64,000 nucleotides of DNA from JAATGA01 sp047605605 (GCA_047605605.1 JASGFG010000006.1:1-64000), one strand, 5' to 3'. Shown: positions 33,968 through 43,153, numbered from the stretch's first letter. The notes: generated by a model not told the origin, from the letters alone. Numbers and translations: made by a program.

Positions 33968-35136
33968 TCGTTCTGGGGTTTTATATCGCCGCATTCGTCG
34001 CCGCATGGCTGGCCTTTGGGCGCGGGCGGGGCGGCGCTTTTGGCGACGCGGCATCGGTCAGGCCGAACCGCCTCGCCTCGGTGATTTCGGTGCTGGTGCT
34101 GTTCGCGGTCTGGGCGGCATTCACCGGATCAAGGCTGTTCCCGCTGCATGTGCCGGGGCCGTTTCTGGGCGAAACGCAGTTCGCCTATACCACCCAGGCG
34201 CCGGATGGCACGCGGCAGGACGGGGTGGCGCGGGTGATCGTTCACAAGCTGGATCAACCGCCCCCCGCGACCCCAGACGCAACCGCCGTTCCGGCCTGGC
34301 GCAGCGGGTTACTGAAACTGCCCACGGGCGACAAGGTGGTTGCCGTCGATGGGCAGCCCATTGCCACCGGCGACCGGGTGGCCGTCGCCAATGGCAGCGT
34401 GACGCTGACGCCCAAAGGCACGCTGAACTTCACCCCCTATGCGGGCTGGCAGATGGAGCCGATCTGGCTGCCCCCGCCGGAATCCGTCTGGGCGCGGTTT
34501 ATCGACATCGCGCGGAACGGCTATCAGAACACGCCGCTGTGGGAACATCTGGGCTTTTCGCTGTTCCGGGTGCTGACCGGATTCGCGGCGGGCGCGGTGG
34601 TCGGCATTCCGCTGGGCTATGCCATGGGGCTGTCGCCCTGGGCGCGCGGCTGGTTCGACCCTATCGTCGAATTCATGCGCCCCGTGCCGCCGCTGGCCTT
34701 GATCCCGCTGATCATCATCTGGTTCGGCATCTGGGAACGCGGCAAGATCGTGCTGCTGTTTCTGGCCGCGCTGTGGATCATGACCATCGCCGCCCGCGCA
34801 GGGGTGGAAAGCGTGCGCCTGTCCAAGGTGCAGGCGGCGTGGAGCCTTGGGGCATCCCGCTGGCAGGTGCTGAGCCGGGTGATCGTTCCGAACTCGCTGC
34901 CCGACATATTCACCGGCGCGCGGGTCGCCATGGGGGTGTGCTGGGGCACCGTGGTCGCGGCGGAACTGGTCGCGGCGCAAAAGGGCGCGGGAATGATGAT
35001 CATCGCCGCCTCGAAATTCCAGCAGACCGATGTGGTTCTGGTCGGCATCATCCTGATCGGCGTGGTGGGCTATTCCATCGACATCCTGATGCGCCGGGCC
35101 GAGGCGCGGCTGGTCCCATGGAAGGGCCGGGCATGA
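33964..35136 (+). CDS. tauC: Taurine-type ABC permease with extended N-terminus
   Basis: It has 390 residues, against about 275 for typical TauC. The C-terminal 250 residues are a normal BPD permease (PVPPLALIPLIIIWFGIW; EAA loop VQAAWSLGASRWQVLSRVIVP). The extra N-terminus has two hydrophobic segments (VLGFYIAAFVAAWLAF; LASVISVLVLFAVWAAF) enclosing nothing recognisable, then about 100 soluble residues with beta-type composition (VAVDGQPIATGDRVAVANGS). The start is fixed by the ATGA overlap with tauB. The extension might interact with a distinct binding protein. Confidence 0.88.
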   Translation: MIVLGFYIAAFVAAWLAFGRGRGGAFGDAASVRPNRLASVISVLVLFAVWAAFTGSRLFPLHVPGPFLGETQFAYTTQAPDGTRQDGVARVIVHKLDQPPPATPDATAVPAWRSGLLKLPTGDKVVAVDGQPIATGDRVAVANGSVTLTPKGTLNFTPYAGWQMEPIWLPPPESVWARFIDIARNGYQNTPLWEHLGFSLFRVLTGFAAGAVVGIPLGYAMGLSPWARGWFDPIVEFMRPVPPLALIPLIIIWFGIWERGKIVLLFLAALWIMTIAARAGVESVRLSKVQAAWSLGASRWQVLSRVIVPNSLPDIFTGARVAMGVCWGTVVAAELVAAQKGAGMMIIAASKFQQTDVVLVGIILIGVVGYSIDILMRRAEARLVPWKGRA

Positions 35137-35160
35137 TGGCCCTGCCCCGCCCTGCCCGCC

Positions 35161-35186
35161 GCAAAGGGTCGCCCGTGGCCCTTTGC
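35161..35186 (+). other. Hairpin between tauC and the flavin monooxygenase gene
   Basis: GCAAAGGG (35161-35168) pairs with CCCTTTGC (35179-35186) over a ten-base loop, with no T-run behind it. It may stabilise or attenuate the operon transcript; it lies in the 132-base gap after tauC. Confidence 0.4.
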
Positions 35187-35268
35187 TCCCCGCGTCCGCA
35201 CCAGAACCAGAACGCCGTCGCCCGCCATGGGCTGAACCGCACAAATCCCCCCGGCAAGGAGCGATCTG

Positions 35269-36660
35269 ATGGCTGAACCCGTGGGCAAACACATCCTCGT
35301 CAACGCGTTCAACATGAATTGCGTGGGCCATATCAACCATGGGCAATGGACCCATCCGCGCGACCGGTCGCAGGACTACACCAAGCTGTCCTACTGGACC
35401 GATCTGGCAAAGGTGCTGGAACGCGGCCTGTTCGACGGGATCTTTCTGGCCGACATCCTGGGGACCTATGACATCTACGGGGGCGGGGTGGACGTTGCCT
35501 TGCGCGAGTCGGTGCAACTGCCGGTGAACGACCCGATCCTGCTGATCTCGGCCATGGCGGCGGTGACAAAGGGCCTTGGCTTCGGCGTGACCGTCAATGT
35601 GAACCAGGAGGCGCCCTATACCTTCGCCCGCCGGCTTTCGACGCTGGACCACCTGACCGAAGGCCGCATCGGCTGGAACATCGTGACCGGTTATCTGGAC
35701 AGCGCCGCCCGCGCCGTCGGGCGCGACGGGCAGACCGGGCACGACCTGCGCTATGATCAGGCCGACGAATACCTCGACGTGCTTTACAAGCTGTGGGAGG
35801 GGTCGTGGGACGACGATGCCGTGATCCGCGACCCGGCGCGGCGGCTCTATGCCGACCCCGCCAAGGTGCGCAAGGTCGTCCACCACGGCCAGTTCTACGA
35901 TGTCGAGGGGTATCACCTGTCCGAACCCTCGCCCCAGCGGACGCCGGTGCTGTTTCAGGCGGGCACATCGGGGCGCGGGCAAAGGTTCGCGGCGCGCCAT
36001 GCCGAATGCGTGTTCATCGGCGCGCAGAACCCCGCCGCCGCGCGGGCGACCAGCCGCGCCCTGCGCGCGGCGGCCGTCGCTGCGGGGCGACGGGCCGATG
36101 ACATCCGCATCTTTGTCGGCCTGTCGGTCGTGACCGACCGCAGCGCGGCGGGGGCTGCAGAAAAGCTGGCCGAATACCGCGCCGCCGCCAGCCCCGAGGC
36201 GGGTCTGGTGCATTTCGCCGCCTCGACCGGGATCGACTTTGCCCGGTTCGGGCTGGACGATCCCATCCCCTATGGCCCGACCAATTCGATCCAGTCGGCG
36301 ACGAAGCTGGCCGAAACGAACCGCTGGACCAAGCGCGACCTGCTGGCGCAACTGGCCATCGGCGGGCGCTATCCGGTGGTGTCCGGCAACCCTGCCGCAG
36401 TGGCAGACCAGCTGGAAACCTGGGTGCGCGAGGGCGAGATCGACGGCTTCAACCTAACCCGCATCGTCACGCCGGAAAGCTATGCAGATTTCGCCGACCT
36501 GATCGTGCCCGAGCTGCAATCGCGCGGCAGCTACAAGACCGGATATGCCCCCGGCACCTTGCGCAGCCGCCTGTTCGGGGCGGGCGACCGCCTGCCCGAC
36601 CGCCATGCCGCCGGGGAATTTCGCCCCGCCCACCCCCAGTTTGAAGGAGCAGCCGAATGA
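35269..36660 (+). CDS. LLM-class flavin monooxygenase, NtaA/DmoA/DszA type (1)
   Basis: An FMNH2-dependent TIM-barrel monooxygenase of 463 residues that cleaves C-S or C-N bonds with O2. Group motifs are FNMNCVGHINHGQWTHPRD, FDGIFLADILGTYDIYGG, RRLSTLDHLTEGRIGWNIVT and PVLFQAGTSGRGQRFAARHAE. It sits between taurine-type transport genes and ssuD and overlaps ssuD by four bases (ATGA). A sulfonate, sulfone or thioether substrate is likely; which one cannot be told. It needs a flavin reductase not seen here. Confidence 0.9.
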   Translation: MAEPVGKHILVNAFNMNCVGHINHGQWTHPRDRSQDYTKLSYWTDLAKVLERGLFDGIFLADILGTYDIYGGGVDVALRESVQLPVNDPILLISAMAAVTKGLGFGVTVNVNQEAPYTFARRLSTLDHLTEGRIGWNIVTGYLDSAARAVGRDGQTGHDLRYDQADEYLDVLYKLWEGSWDDDAVIRDPARRLYADPAKVRKVVHHGQFYDVEGYHLSEPSPQRTPVLFQAGTSGRGQRFAARHAECVFIGAQNPAAARATSRALRAAAVAAGRRADDIRIFVGLSVVTDRSAAGAAEKLAEYRAAASPEAGLVHFAASTGIDFARFGLDDPIPYGPTNSIQSATKLAETNRWTKRDLLAQLAIGGRYPVVSGNPAAVADQLETWVREGEIDGFNLTRIVTPESYADFADLIVPELQSRGSYKTGYAPGTLRSRLFGAGDRLPDRHAAGEFRPAHPQFEGAAE

Positions 36661-37796
36661 CCCCCCCCGAAATCTTCTGGTTCCTGCCCACCTCGGGCGA
36701 TACCCGCTATCTGGGCCGGTCGGATTTCGGCCGCGCGCCGACCAACGCCTATATGCGCGAGATTGCCGTGACTTCGGAACGGCTGGGCTATGACGGGCTG
36801 CTGATCCCCACAGGGTCCAGCTGCCAGGACCCATGGGTCACGGCGGCCAGCCTGATCGGCGCGACCAGCCGGATCAAGCTGCTGGTGGCGCTGCGCACCT
36901 CGATCATGGGGCCGACCACATCGGCCCGGCAGTCGGCGACGCTGGACCAGGCGCTGGACGGGCGGCTGTTGCTGAACGTCGTGCCGGGGGGCGATGCCTC
37001 GGAGTTGGCCGCCGACGGCGTGTTCTTCAGCCATGACGAACGGTATGAGAATGCCGACGAATTCCTGACCGTCTGGCGCAAGCTGCTGGAAACCGGCGAG
37101 CCGTTGGATTTCGAGGGCAAGCATGTCCGCGTGAAACAGGCGCGGAATTACTATACCCCGGTGCAGAAACCCTATCCGCCGCTCTACTTCGGCGGGTCGT
37201 CGCCTGCGGCGCATGAACTGGCCGCGAAACATGTCGATGCCTATCTGACCTGGGGCGAGCCGCCCGCGGCGGTGGCCGAAAAGATCGCCGATGTGACGGC
37301 GCGCGCCGCGAAATACGGCCGCAAGCCGCGGTTCGGCGTGCGCCTGCACGTCATCGCGCGCGAGACCGAGGAAGAGGCATGGGCCGAGGCCGACCGCCTG
37401 ATCTCGAAACTGACGGATGACGAGATCGCCGCCTCGCAGGCGAACTTTGCGAAAATGGATTCCGTGGGTCAGTCGCGGATGGCGGCGCTGCACGGCGGGC
37501 GGCGCGACCGGCTGGTGGTGGGGCCGAACCTCTGGGCCGGGGTGGGTCTGGTGCGGGGCGGCGCGGGCACCGCGCTGGTCGGCAACCCCGAACAGATCGC
37601 CGAGCGGCTGGCCGAATATCAGGCGCTTGGCGTCGATACCTTTGTCCTGTCCGGCTATCCGCATCTGGAGGAATCCATCCGCTTTGCCGAACTCGTGTTC
37701 CCCCTGCTGGGCAAGGCGCCGGTGACGCTGCGCGACACCAGCCAGACTGGCGGTGCCTTTGACATCCGCGTGACCCGCCGCACCTCTGCCAGCTGA
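36657..37796 (+). CDS. ssuD: FMNH2-dependent alkanesulfonate monooxygenase
   Basis: Converts alkanesulfonates to aldehyde plus sulfite. It has 379 residues, the expected length for SsuD. Motifs include IFWFLPTSGDTRYLG, ATLDQALDGRLLLNVVPGGD, PPLYFGGSSPAAHELAAKHVD, SRMAALHGGRRDRLVVGPNLW and VSLSGYPHLEES-like LSGYPHLEESIRFAELVFP. The conserved active-site Arg/His/Cys-type region is intact as far as can be seen. The start overlaps the previous stop (ATGA), so translation is coupled. Confidence 0.95.
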   Translation: MTPPEIFWFLPTSGDTRYLGRSDFGRAPTNAYMREIAVTSERLGYDGLLIPTGSSCQDPWVTAASLIGATSRIKLLVALRTSIMGPTTSARQSATLDQALDGRLLLNVVPGGDASELAADGVFFSHDERYENADEFLTVWRKLLETGEPLDFEGKHVRVKQARNYYTPVQKPYPPLYFGGSSPAAHELAAKHVDAYLTWGEPPAAVAEKIADVTARAAKYGRKPRFGVRLHVIARETEEEAWAEADRLISKLTDDEIAASQANFAKMDSVGQSRMAALHGGRRDRLVVGPNLWAGVGLVRGGAGTALVGNPEQIAERLAEYQALGVDTFVLSGYPHLEESIRFAELVFPLLGKAPVTLRDTSQTGGAFDIRVTRRTSAS

Positions 37797-37805
37797 GAAA
37801 ACCCC

Positions 37806-38672
37806 ATGAAGATCATCGACATGCGTTGCCGCCCGGCCTATCTGCACGACTTTTTCGGGCGCACGCCGGACACGCCCGATTATGACGTGGTGAAATGGCT
37901 GAACACCCGCGTGGGCACCAAGGGCGATGTGGAACATTTCCGCCGGTCCGCCACGCCGCAGGGGTTTCTGGACGAAATCCGGGACGCGGGGCTGACCAGG
38001 GCCGTCGTCGTCGGCCGCCACACGCCGTCCCAGCACCTGCCGAACGACATGATCCACGAGATCGTCAGCGCCTCGCCCCTGCTGGAAGGGATCGGGTCGG
38101 TCGATCCCGCGTTGCAGGGCCGCCAGACCGCGCTGGACGAGGCCGAGCGCGCGATCCGCACCCTGGGCCTGCGGGGCATCGACATCGAGCCGGGGTTCGG
38201 CAACCCGGCCCGGCATCCCGATGATCCGGTCTATTTCCCGCTGTATGAACTGCTGTCGGCGCTGAACGTGCCGGTGTTCCTGATGTCGGGGCCGACCACG
38301 CCGGATCATCGCTTCAACGATCCCGCGCCGCTGGCGAATGTGGCGCGGAACTTTCCCCGGCTGAAGATCGCCGTCTACCACGGCTATTGGCCCCGCGTGC
38401 AAGAGATCGTCGGCGTTGCCTTCCGGTGGGAGAATGTGCACATCATCCCCGACATGTATCTGTTCCAGCCCGGAACCCGTTCCTATGTCGATGCGGTGAA
38501 CGGGTTCCTGTCGGACCAGTTCCTGTTCGGATCGTCCTATCCATTCCGGCCGATCCGCCAGACGATCGAGGATTTCCAGCGTGTCGGGTTCCGCGACAAT
38601 GTGCTGGAAAAGCTGTTCCACGACAATGCCGCGCGGCTGTTGAACCTGACCGACACCGGAACCCCGGCATGA
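37806..38672 (+). CDS. Amidohydrolase-2-fold protein lacking canonical metal ligands
   Basis: A TIM-barrel amidohydrolase of 288 residues by overall pattern (GSVDPALQGRQTALDEAERA, GLRGIDIEPGFG, RLKIAVYHGYW, LFGSSYPFRPI, DNAARLLNL). The N-terminal strand that normally carries HxH reads IDMRCRPAYLHD, with Arg in place of both His. The late motif that should be GSDxP is GSSYP, so the catalytic Asp is Ser. It may be a metal-free enzyme or a binding protein. It follows ssuD by nine bases, inside the sulfonate operon. Confidence 0.75.
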   Translation: MKIIDMRCRPAYLHDFFGRTPDTPDYDVVKWLNTRVGTKGDVEHFRRSATPQGFLDEIRDAGLTRAVVVGRHTPSQHLPNDMIHEIVSASPLLEGIGSVDPALQGRQTALDEAERAIRTLGLRGIDIEPGFGNPARHPDDPVYFPLYELLSALNVPVFLMSGPTTPDHRFNDPAPLANVARNFPRLKIAVYHGYWPRVQEIVGVAFRWENVHIIPDMYLFQPGTRSYVDAVNGFLSDQFLFGSSYPFRPIRQTIEDFQRVGFRDNVLEKLFHDNAARLLNLTDTGTPA

Positions 38673-38748
38673 GGTGCCCTTTCCCCGGCCGCCCGCCCCG
38701 CAACGCCCGAACCCCACGGATCGCCCGTTGCGCCGGAGAGGCAGCGGA

Positions 38749-40170
38749 ATGAACGCGCCCCCCCCCGCGCCGCCGACCGTCGCCATCATCGGCGGCGGGT
38801 TTTCCGGGGCCACAGTGGCCTTTCACCTGGCGTGGCAGACCGGCGCGGACGAGGCGTCGATCGTCGTGATCGAACCGCGCGCCGATCTGGGGCGGGGGCT
38901 GGCCTATTCGACCCCCGACCCTGCGCACCGGCTGAATGTGCCCGACCACAAGATGACGCTGCGGACAGACGAGCCACAGCATTTCCGACGCTGGCTCGCC
39001 TCGCCTTCGGGGCCGCTGCTGCCCGCCGGGTCAGCCACGCAGGGGGGCGAGATCTTTGCCCCCCGCGCCGTCTTCGGCGATTATGTGAAGGCGCAACTGG
39101 CGCCCCTGCTCGCCTCGGGCGCGGTGCGGCATCTGCAAACCCGCGCCACCGCCGTGCGCCGCATCCCGGGCGGCTTTGGCATCACGCTTGGCGACGGGTC
39201 GGTGCTGACGGCGCAGCTGCTGGTCCTTGCCGTATCGCATCCGCCCCCGACCCTGCCGCGCGAGCTGGCGGGGATGAGCGCAGATGCCGCGCTGATCCCC
39301 GACGCCTATGTGCCAGGCGCGCTGGAGGCCATCGAGCCACAGGAAAGCGTTCTGGTGATCGGCAGCGGGCTGACCGGGGCCGACATCGTGGCCACCTTGC
39401 AGGCGCGCGGGCATCGCGGGCCGGTCCACATGCTGTCGCGCCATGGCCGCCGGTCGCAGCCCCACGGCCCGGCGCAGGCGGAGACGGCCGAGGATTTCTC
39501 CACCGCGCCCGAGGTGACGGCGCGCGCCTTGTTGCGGCGCATCCGCCGCGCGCTGCACCGGGATGCGGGCGAGGGGCTGACCTGGCACGCCGCGTTCGAC
39601 CGGCTGCGGGCACAAGGCCCGGTGATCTGGCGCGCGCTGCCTCTGGCCGAACAGCGGCGGCTGGTGCGCCATCTGCGCGGGCTGTGGGACGTCCACCGCT
39701 TTCGCATCGCGCCGCAGACCCATGCCGCAGTCGAGGCGATGGTCGCGGCCGGCCGCCTGCATCCGCAGGCAGGCAGGATCGTCGCCACCCGGCGCGAAGG
39801 ATCGCGGATCGCCGTCGAGATCCGCCCCCGCCATTATTCGCAAGCGCCGGTGACCCTGACGGTCGACCGCATCGTTCTGGCGACCGGACCGGGGCATTCG
39901 GGGGTGACGGAAACCCACCCGCTGTTGTCGGCCATGGCGCGCGAAGGGCTGGTCGCGGCCGACCCGCTGCGGCTGGGTCTGGCCACCGCGTCCGACGGCC
40001 GGGCGATCAACGCCGAAGGCGCGGCGCAATCCGACCTGCTGGTGGCAGGGCCGCTGGCCCGCGCGGCCGTGGGCGAGCTGATGGGTCTGCCCGAAGTCAC
40101 CGCATGGGCCGAAGGCATCGCCGGAATCGCCGCCGCCTGGCTTTACCGCGCGGCCCGGCAGTCCAGATGA
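38749..40170 (+). CDS. FAD/NAD(P)-binding protein (HI0933/FAD_NAD_binding_9 type)
   Basis: It has 473 residues. The FAD-binding Rossmann motif is VAIIGGGFSGATVAFHL (residues 11-27). A second nucleotide site is VLVIGSGLTGADIVATL. LAYSTPDPAHRLNVPDHKM is characteristic of this family, often annotated as hydroxyacylglutathione hydrolase or unknown. As the last gene of the sulfonate operon it may supply electrons or modify a sulfur intermediate; no reductase activity is shown. Start 38749 follows a weak GGCAGCGGA site. Confidence 0.8.
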   Translation: MNAPPPAPPTVAIIGGGFSGATVAFHLAWQTGADEASIVVIEPRADLGRGLAYSTPDPAHRLNVPDHKMTLRTDEPQHFRRWLASPSGPLLPAGSATQGGEIFAPRAVFGDYVKAQLAPLLASGAVRHLQTRATAVRRIPGGFGITLGDGSVLTAQLLVLAVSHPPPTLPRELAGMSADAALIPDAYVPGALEAIEPQESVLVIGSGLTGADIVATLQARGHRGPVHMLSRHGRRSQPHGPAQAETAEDFSTAPEVTARALLRRIRRALHRDAGEGLTWHAAFDRLRAQGPVIWRALPLAEQRRLVRHLRGLWDVHRFRIAPQTHAAVEAMVAAGRLHPQAGRIVATRREGSRIAVEIRPRHYSQAPVTLTVDRIVLATGPGHSGVTETHPLLSAMAREGLVAADPLRLGLATASDGRAINAEGAAQSDLLVAGPLARAAVGELMGLPEVTAWAEGIAGIAAAWLYRAARQSR

Positions 40171-40193
40171 AAGGGGCGCGGGAACGCCCCTTT
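40170..40193. terminator. Bidirectional terminator between convergent operons
   Basis: AAAGGGGCG (40170-40178) pairs with CGCCCCTTT (40185-40193) over a six-base loop. It lies between the plus-strand FAD protein gene stop and the minus-strand metI stop, with T-rich bases on both outer sides (TTTCCGTTTC to the right). Confidence 0.85.
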
Positions 40194-40198
40194 CCGTT

Positions 40199-40852
40199 TC
40201 ATCGTGCGCGCAGGCGACGGACAGCGGTATCCCCGGCGAACTGAACCGCGCAGACCAGAACGATCAGGATGGCGATCACCGCCAGCATCACGGTCGTGTC
40301 GAACCGCTGATAGCCATAGCGGATCGCCACGTCGCCCAGCCCCCCGGCCCCGACCGCCCCCGCCATGGCCGAGGCCCCGATCATCGTGACAACGGTGATG
40401 GTGAACCCGCCAACGATGCCGGGCAGCGCCTCGGGTAACAGCACATGACGGATGATGTGCCAGCGGCGGCACCCGATGGATTGCGCCGCCTCGATTAAAC
40501 CGGGGTCGATCTCGCGCAGCGAAACCTCGGCGATGCGGGCGAAGAAGGGCGTGGCCGACACAGACAGCGGCACGATGGCCGCCCAGACCCCGATCGTCGT
40601 GCCCGCCACCAGCCGGGTAAAGGGGATCAGTGCGACCAGCAGCACGATGAAGGGAACCGCGCGAAAGCCGTTCACCAGCGTGCCGACGATCCGGTTCAAA
40701 CGCGGCGCCGCAAAGATCCCGCCGGGGCCAGAGGTCACAAGGAACACCGCCAGAGGAATCCCCGCCAGCACCGCGATGCCGGCAGAAACCGAAACCATCA
40801 GCGCCGTGTCGAACAAGGCCTGCCAAAGGCGATCAATCATCTGCGGCGACAT
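40199..40852 (-). CDS. metI: Methionine-type ABC transporter permease
   Basis: It has 217 residues and five to six transmembrane helices. MetI motifs are GFRAVPFIVLLVALIPFTR, the EAA loop EAAQSIGCRRWHIIRHVLLPE and GAVGAGGLGDVAIRYGYQRFD. It overlaps the 3' end of metN. The ATG at 40852 (MSPQMIDRLW) is the likely start; ATG 40840 is an alternative. Confidence 0.92.
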   Translation of the reverse strand: MSPQMIDRLWQALFDTALMVSVSAGIAVLAGIPLAVFLVTSGPGGIFAAPRLNRIVGTLVNGFRAVPFIVLLVALIPFTRLVAGTTIGVWAAIVPLSVSATPFFARIAEVSLREIDPGLIEAAQSIGCRRWHIIRHVLLPEALPGIVGGFTITVVTMIGASAMAGAVGAGGLGDVAIRYGYQRFDTTVMLAVIAILIVLVCAVQFAGDTAVRRLRAR

Positions 40853-41948
40853 ATCCCAGCACCCTGTTTGTGTCGGCCACCGCCGACAGGTTTTCAATCT
40901 TTACCCCCGGCCCCGCAGCCACAAGCAGACGGCCGACGCCATGCCCCTGAATCCGCTCGACGCCCGCCGACAGCAACCGCAGCGGACCGCCCGCCACCGC
41001 GGCCAGGCGCGACAGGTCGGGGGCGTCCTTGCCCGCGAAGGCCAGTTCCACCACCGCCTCGTCGCGCGGGCTGTTCCGCGCAGGCGTCAGCCGGTCGGCA
41101 ATGTCGTCGGGCAATGCCTGTTGCAGCGGCTGCAACAGCGCCTGCGTGGCCGGATGGCGGGGCGTCCCGAACACCTGCCAGACCGGACCTTCCTCGGCGA
41201 TGCGGCCGCTTTCCAGCACCAGCACACGGTTGCAGATCTCGCGGATCACGCTCATCTCATGCGTGATCAGGATGATGGTCAGACCCAGCCGCCGGTTGAT
41301 GTCGCGCAACAGGTTCAGGATCGACAGCGTGGTTTCCGGGTCCAGCGCCGAGGTCGCCTCGTCACAGAGCAGGATTTCCGGCCGGCTGACCAGCGCGCGC
41401 GCTATGCCGACGCGCTGTTTCTGTCCGCCCGACAGGCGGCTGGGGTAGGTATCGCCCTTTCCCGCCAGCCCGACCAGTTGCAGCGCCTGATCCACGCGGG
41501 TGTCGATCTCGGCGCGCGGAACGCCCGCCACGACCAGAGGCAGCGCCACGTTCTGCCGCACCGTCTTGGCCGACAAAAGGTTGAAGTGCTGGAAGATCAT
41601 CCCGATCCGCCGGCGAAGCGCCACAAGGCCGGCCTCGTCCAGCGCCGATATGTCCTCGCCGTCGACCAGAACGCGCCCCTCGGTCGGGACCTCCAGCCGG
41701 TTGATTGTGCGCAGAAGACTGGACTTGCCCGCGCCCGACCGGCCGATGATCCCGAAGATCTCGCCCGCGCGGATGTCGAGGTCTATGTCCTGAAGCGCCC
41801 GAACCTCGCCCGCGGACGAGGCATAGGTCTTGCCCAGCCCCTCAAACCGCACGGTGCCTGCGACCCTGTGAGCAGCAGCGGCCGGGCTGGTTTCCACCAC
41901 CCCGGCCAGCAGGCCCCGTGCTTGTGCATAGGCCGTCGCCTGCGTCAT
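40833..41948 (-). CDS. metN: Methionine-type ABC transporter ATP-binding protein
   Basis: It has 371 residues. Walker A is GRSGAGKSS, the signature LSGGQKQRVGIARAL and Walker B LLCDEATSALDP. The C-terminal NIL (ligand-sensing) domain about residues 285-365 matches MetN, where methionine binding inhibits uptake. An unusual 30-residue N-terminal extension precedes the fold. The ATG overlaps the metQ stop by one base (41948). Confidence 0.93.
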   Translation of the reverse strand: MTQATAYAQARGLLAGVVETSPAAAAHRVAGTVRFEGLGKTYASSAGEVRALQDIDLDIRAGEIFGIIGRSGAGKSSLLRTINRLEVPTEGRVLVDGEDISALDEAGLVALRRRIGMIFQHFNLLSAKTVRQNVALPLVVAGVPRAEIDTRVDQALQLVGLAGKGDTYPSRLSGGQKQRVGIARALVSRPEILLCDEATSALDPETTLSILNLLRDINRRLGLTIILITHEMSVIREICNRVLVLESGRIAEEGPVWQVFGTPRHPATQALLQPLQQALPDDIADRLTPARNSPRDEAVVELAFAGKDAPDLSRLAAVAGGPLRLLSAGVERIQGHGVGRLLVAAGPGVKIENLSAVADTNRVLGYVAADD

Positions 41949-42751
41949 CAGCTTGCCGTCCAGGCCAGGACATAGAGCTTGTCGCTGCCGCCAAAGCCCT
42001 TGCTGATCTGGTCTTTCACCGCCTGCGAATGCTGGAAGATGTCGATGAATTGCGCGATGCGCGGATCATCCTTGTTGTCCTCGCGCGAGACGAAGGCGAC
42101 GGCGAACTGCTTGTCCTCGATGCCGGAATAGATCAGCCCCGAGGCCGGATCGAAGGTGCCCGCCGCGACGATGAAGTGCGGATAGCCCTGCGCCAGATCG
42201 ACATCGCCCGCGACGCGCGCCAGTTGCGGCCCCTCGACCTCGTTGAACTTCAGGTGTTTGGGGTTTTCGGTGATGTCGTCCAGCGTGCCCAGATAGCCCA
42301 CATCGTCCTTGAGCTTGATCAGACCGGCCTTTTGCAGCAGCAGCAGCCCGCGGCCCTGGTTTACCGGATCGTTGGCAATGGCCACGGTGCCGCCATCGGG
42401 GATCTCGTCAAAGCTTTTGTGCTTCAGCGAGTAAAGGCCGAGGTTCGCAAGAATCCCCGGTGCAACCAGGGCGAACTTGTATCCCGCCTGTTTCGAGGCA
42501 TTGTCGAGAAACGGCTTGTGCTGGAAAAAGTTCAGGTCGATGTCCCCCGCCGCCAGTGCGACATTCGGCGTGGTCCAGTCGCTGAACTCGATCACCTCGA
42601 CATCCAGGCCCTTGGTCTTTGCCTCGGTGGCGGCGACGGCGACGGAATCGCCATAGGCGCCCGGCACCACACCGATCTTCAGCGGGTCCGCCCATGCGGC
42701 CAGCGCGTTCAGCGAAAGCGTGGCGGCAAGGGCAATCGTTGCGAATTTCAT
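41948..42751 (-). CDS. metQ: Methionine-type ABC transporter substrate-binding lipoprotein/protein
   Basis: It has 267 residues. A signal peptide ending ALAAWA (no lipobox Cys) is followed by NlpA/MetQ features: LKIGVVPGAYGDSVAVA, DLNFFQHKPFLDN and GGTVAIANDPVNQGRGLLLLQ. The ligand may be methionine, methionine sulfoxide or another S-compound, given the neighbourhood. AAGGAAA precedes the start. First of metQ-metN-metI. Confidence 0.92.
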   Translation of the reverse strand: MKFATIALAATLSLNALAAWADPLKIGVVPGAYGDSVAVAATEAKTKGLDVEVIEFSDWTTPNVALAAGDIDLNFFQHKPFLDNASKQAGYKFALVAPGILANLGLYSLKHKSFDEIPDGGTVAIANDPVNQGRGLLLLQKAGLIKLKDDVGYLGTLDDITENPKHLKFNEVEGPQLARVAGDVDLAQGYPHFIVAAGTFDPASGLIYSGIEDKQFAVAFVSREDNKDDPRIAQFIDIFQHSQAVKDQISKGFGGSDKLYVLAWTAS

Positions 42752-43153
42752 TTCCTTGATCTCCGTTGGTGCGACAGGCGGATGCTCCCGCCCCGCAAGG
42801 GGGTCAGATGAACGCCGCGCTGCCCCGGACCGGATGAGGGGTGGAAGTAAACACGACGCTTCTTATCGTCTATATTGATATGATCGAGGCTTGCCGGTGG
42901 CCATTCCAAAGACGGCGGACACACAGGTTGCCCATTCCGCCAGCACGCCAGGGAAGGGAATGTTCATCCCTGCCCGCCCTCCCCCCCGCCTCACAGATGC
43001 CTGGCGGGCGGATCGGCGCATCAGAGGAAGGCGCGGGAACGAAGACACTCTCCCCCCGCGCCGTTTTTCGTCGAGGAAATTGATTGCCACAGGCGCCGGG
43101 CAATCGGCCGTTTTTGCCCGCGAGAGGGTGCGTCGGCTGCCGCCACCGGGGCC
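42752..43153. other. 402-base gap upstream of metQ
   Basis: It should contain the metQNI promoter; AT-rich bases at 42850-42885 (around TATATTGATATGATC on the plus strand) are the best place. I looked for SAM-type riboswitch structure on the minus strand and found none I could defend. Hairpins occur at 43030-43062 (see separate entry) and 43097-43120 (CGGGCAA / TTGCCCG). Confidence 0.4.
43030..43068 (+). terminator. Plus-oriented terminator-like hairpin without a gene
   Basis: GGCGCGGG (43030-43037) pairs with CCCGCGCC (43055-43062), loop 17 bases, followed by GTTTTT. The orientation fits a plus-strand transcript, yet both neighbouring genes are minus-strand. It might end an antisense or small RNA starting near 42850, or be fortuitous. 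Confidence 0.4.

Noticed and set aside
42752..43153. Possible SAM riboswitch upstream of metQ
   Set aside because: None of the conserved SAM-I, SAM-II or SAH core elements could be found on the minus strand.
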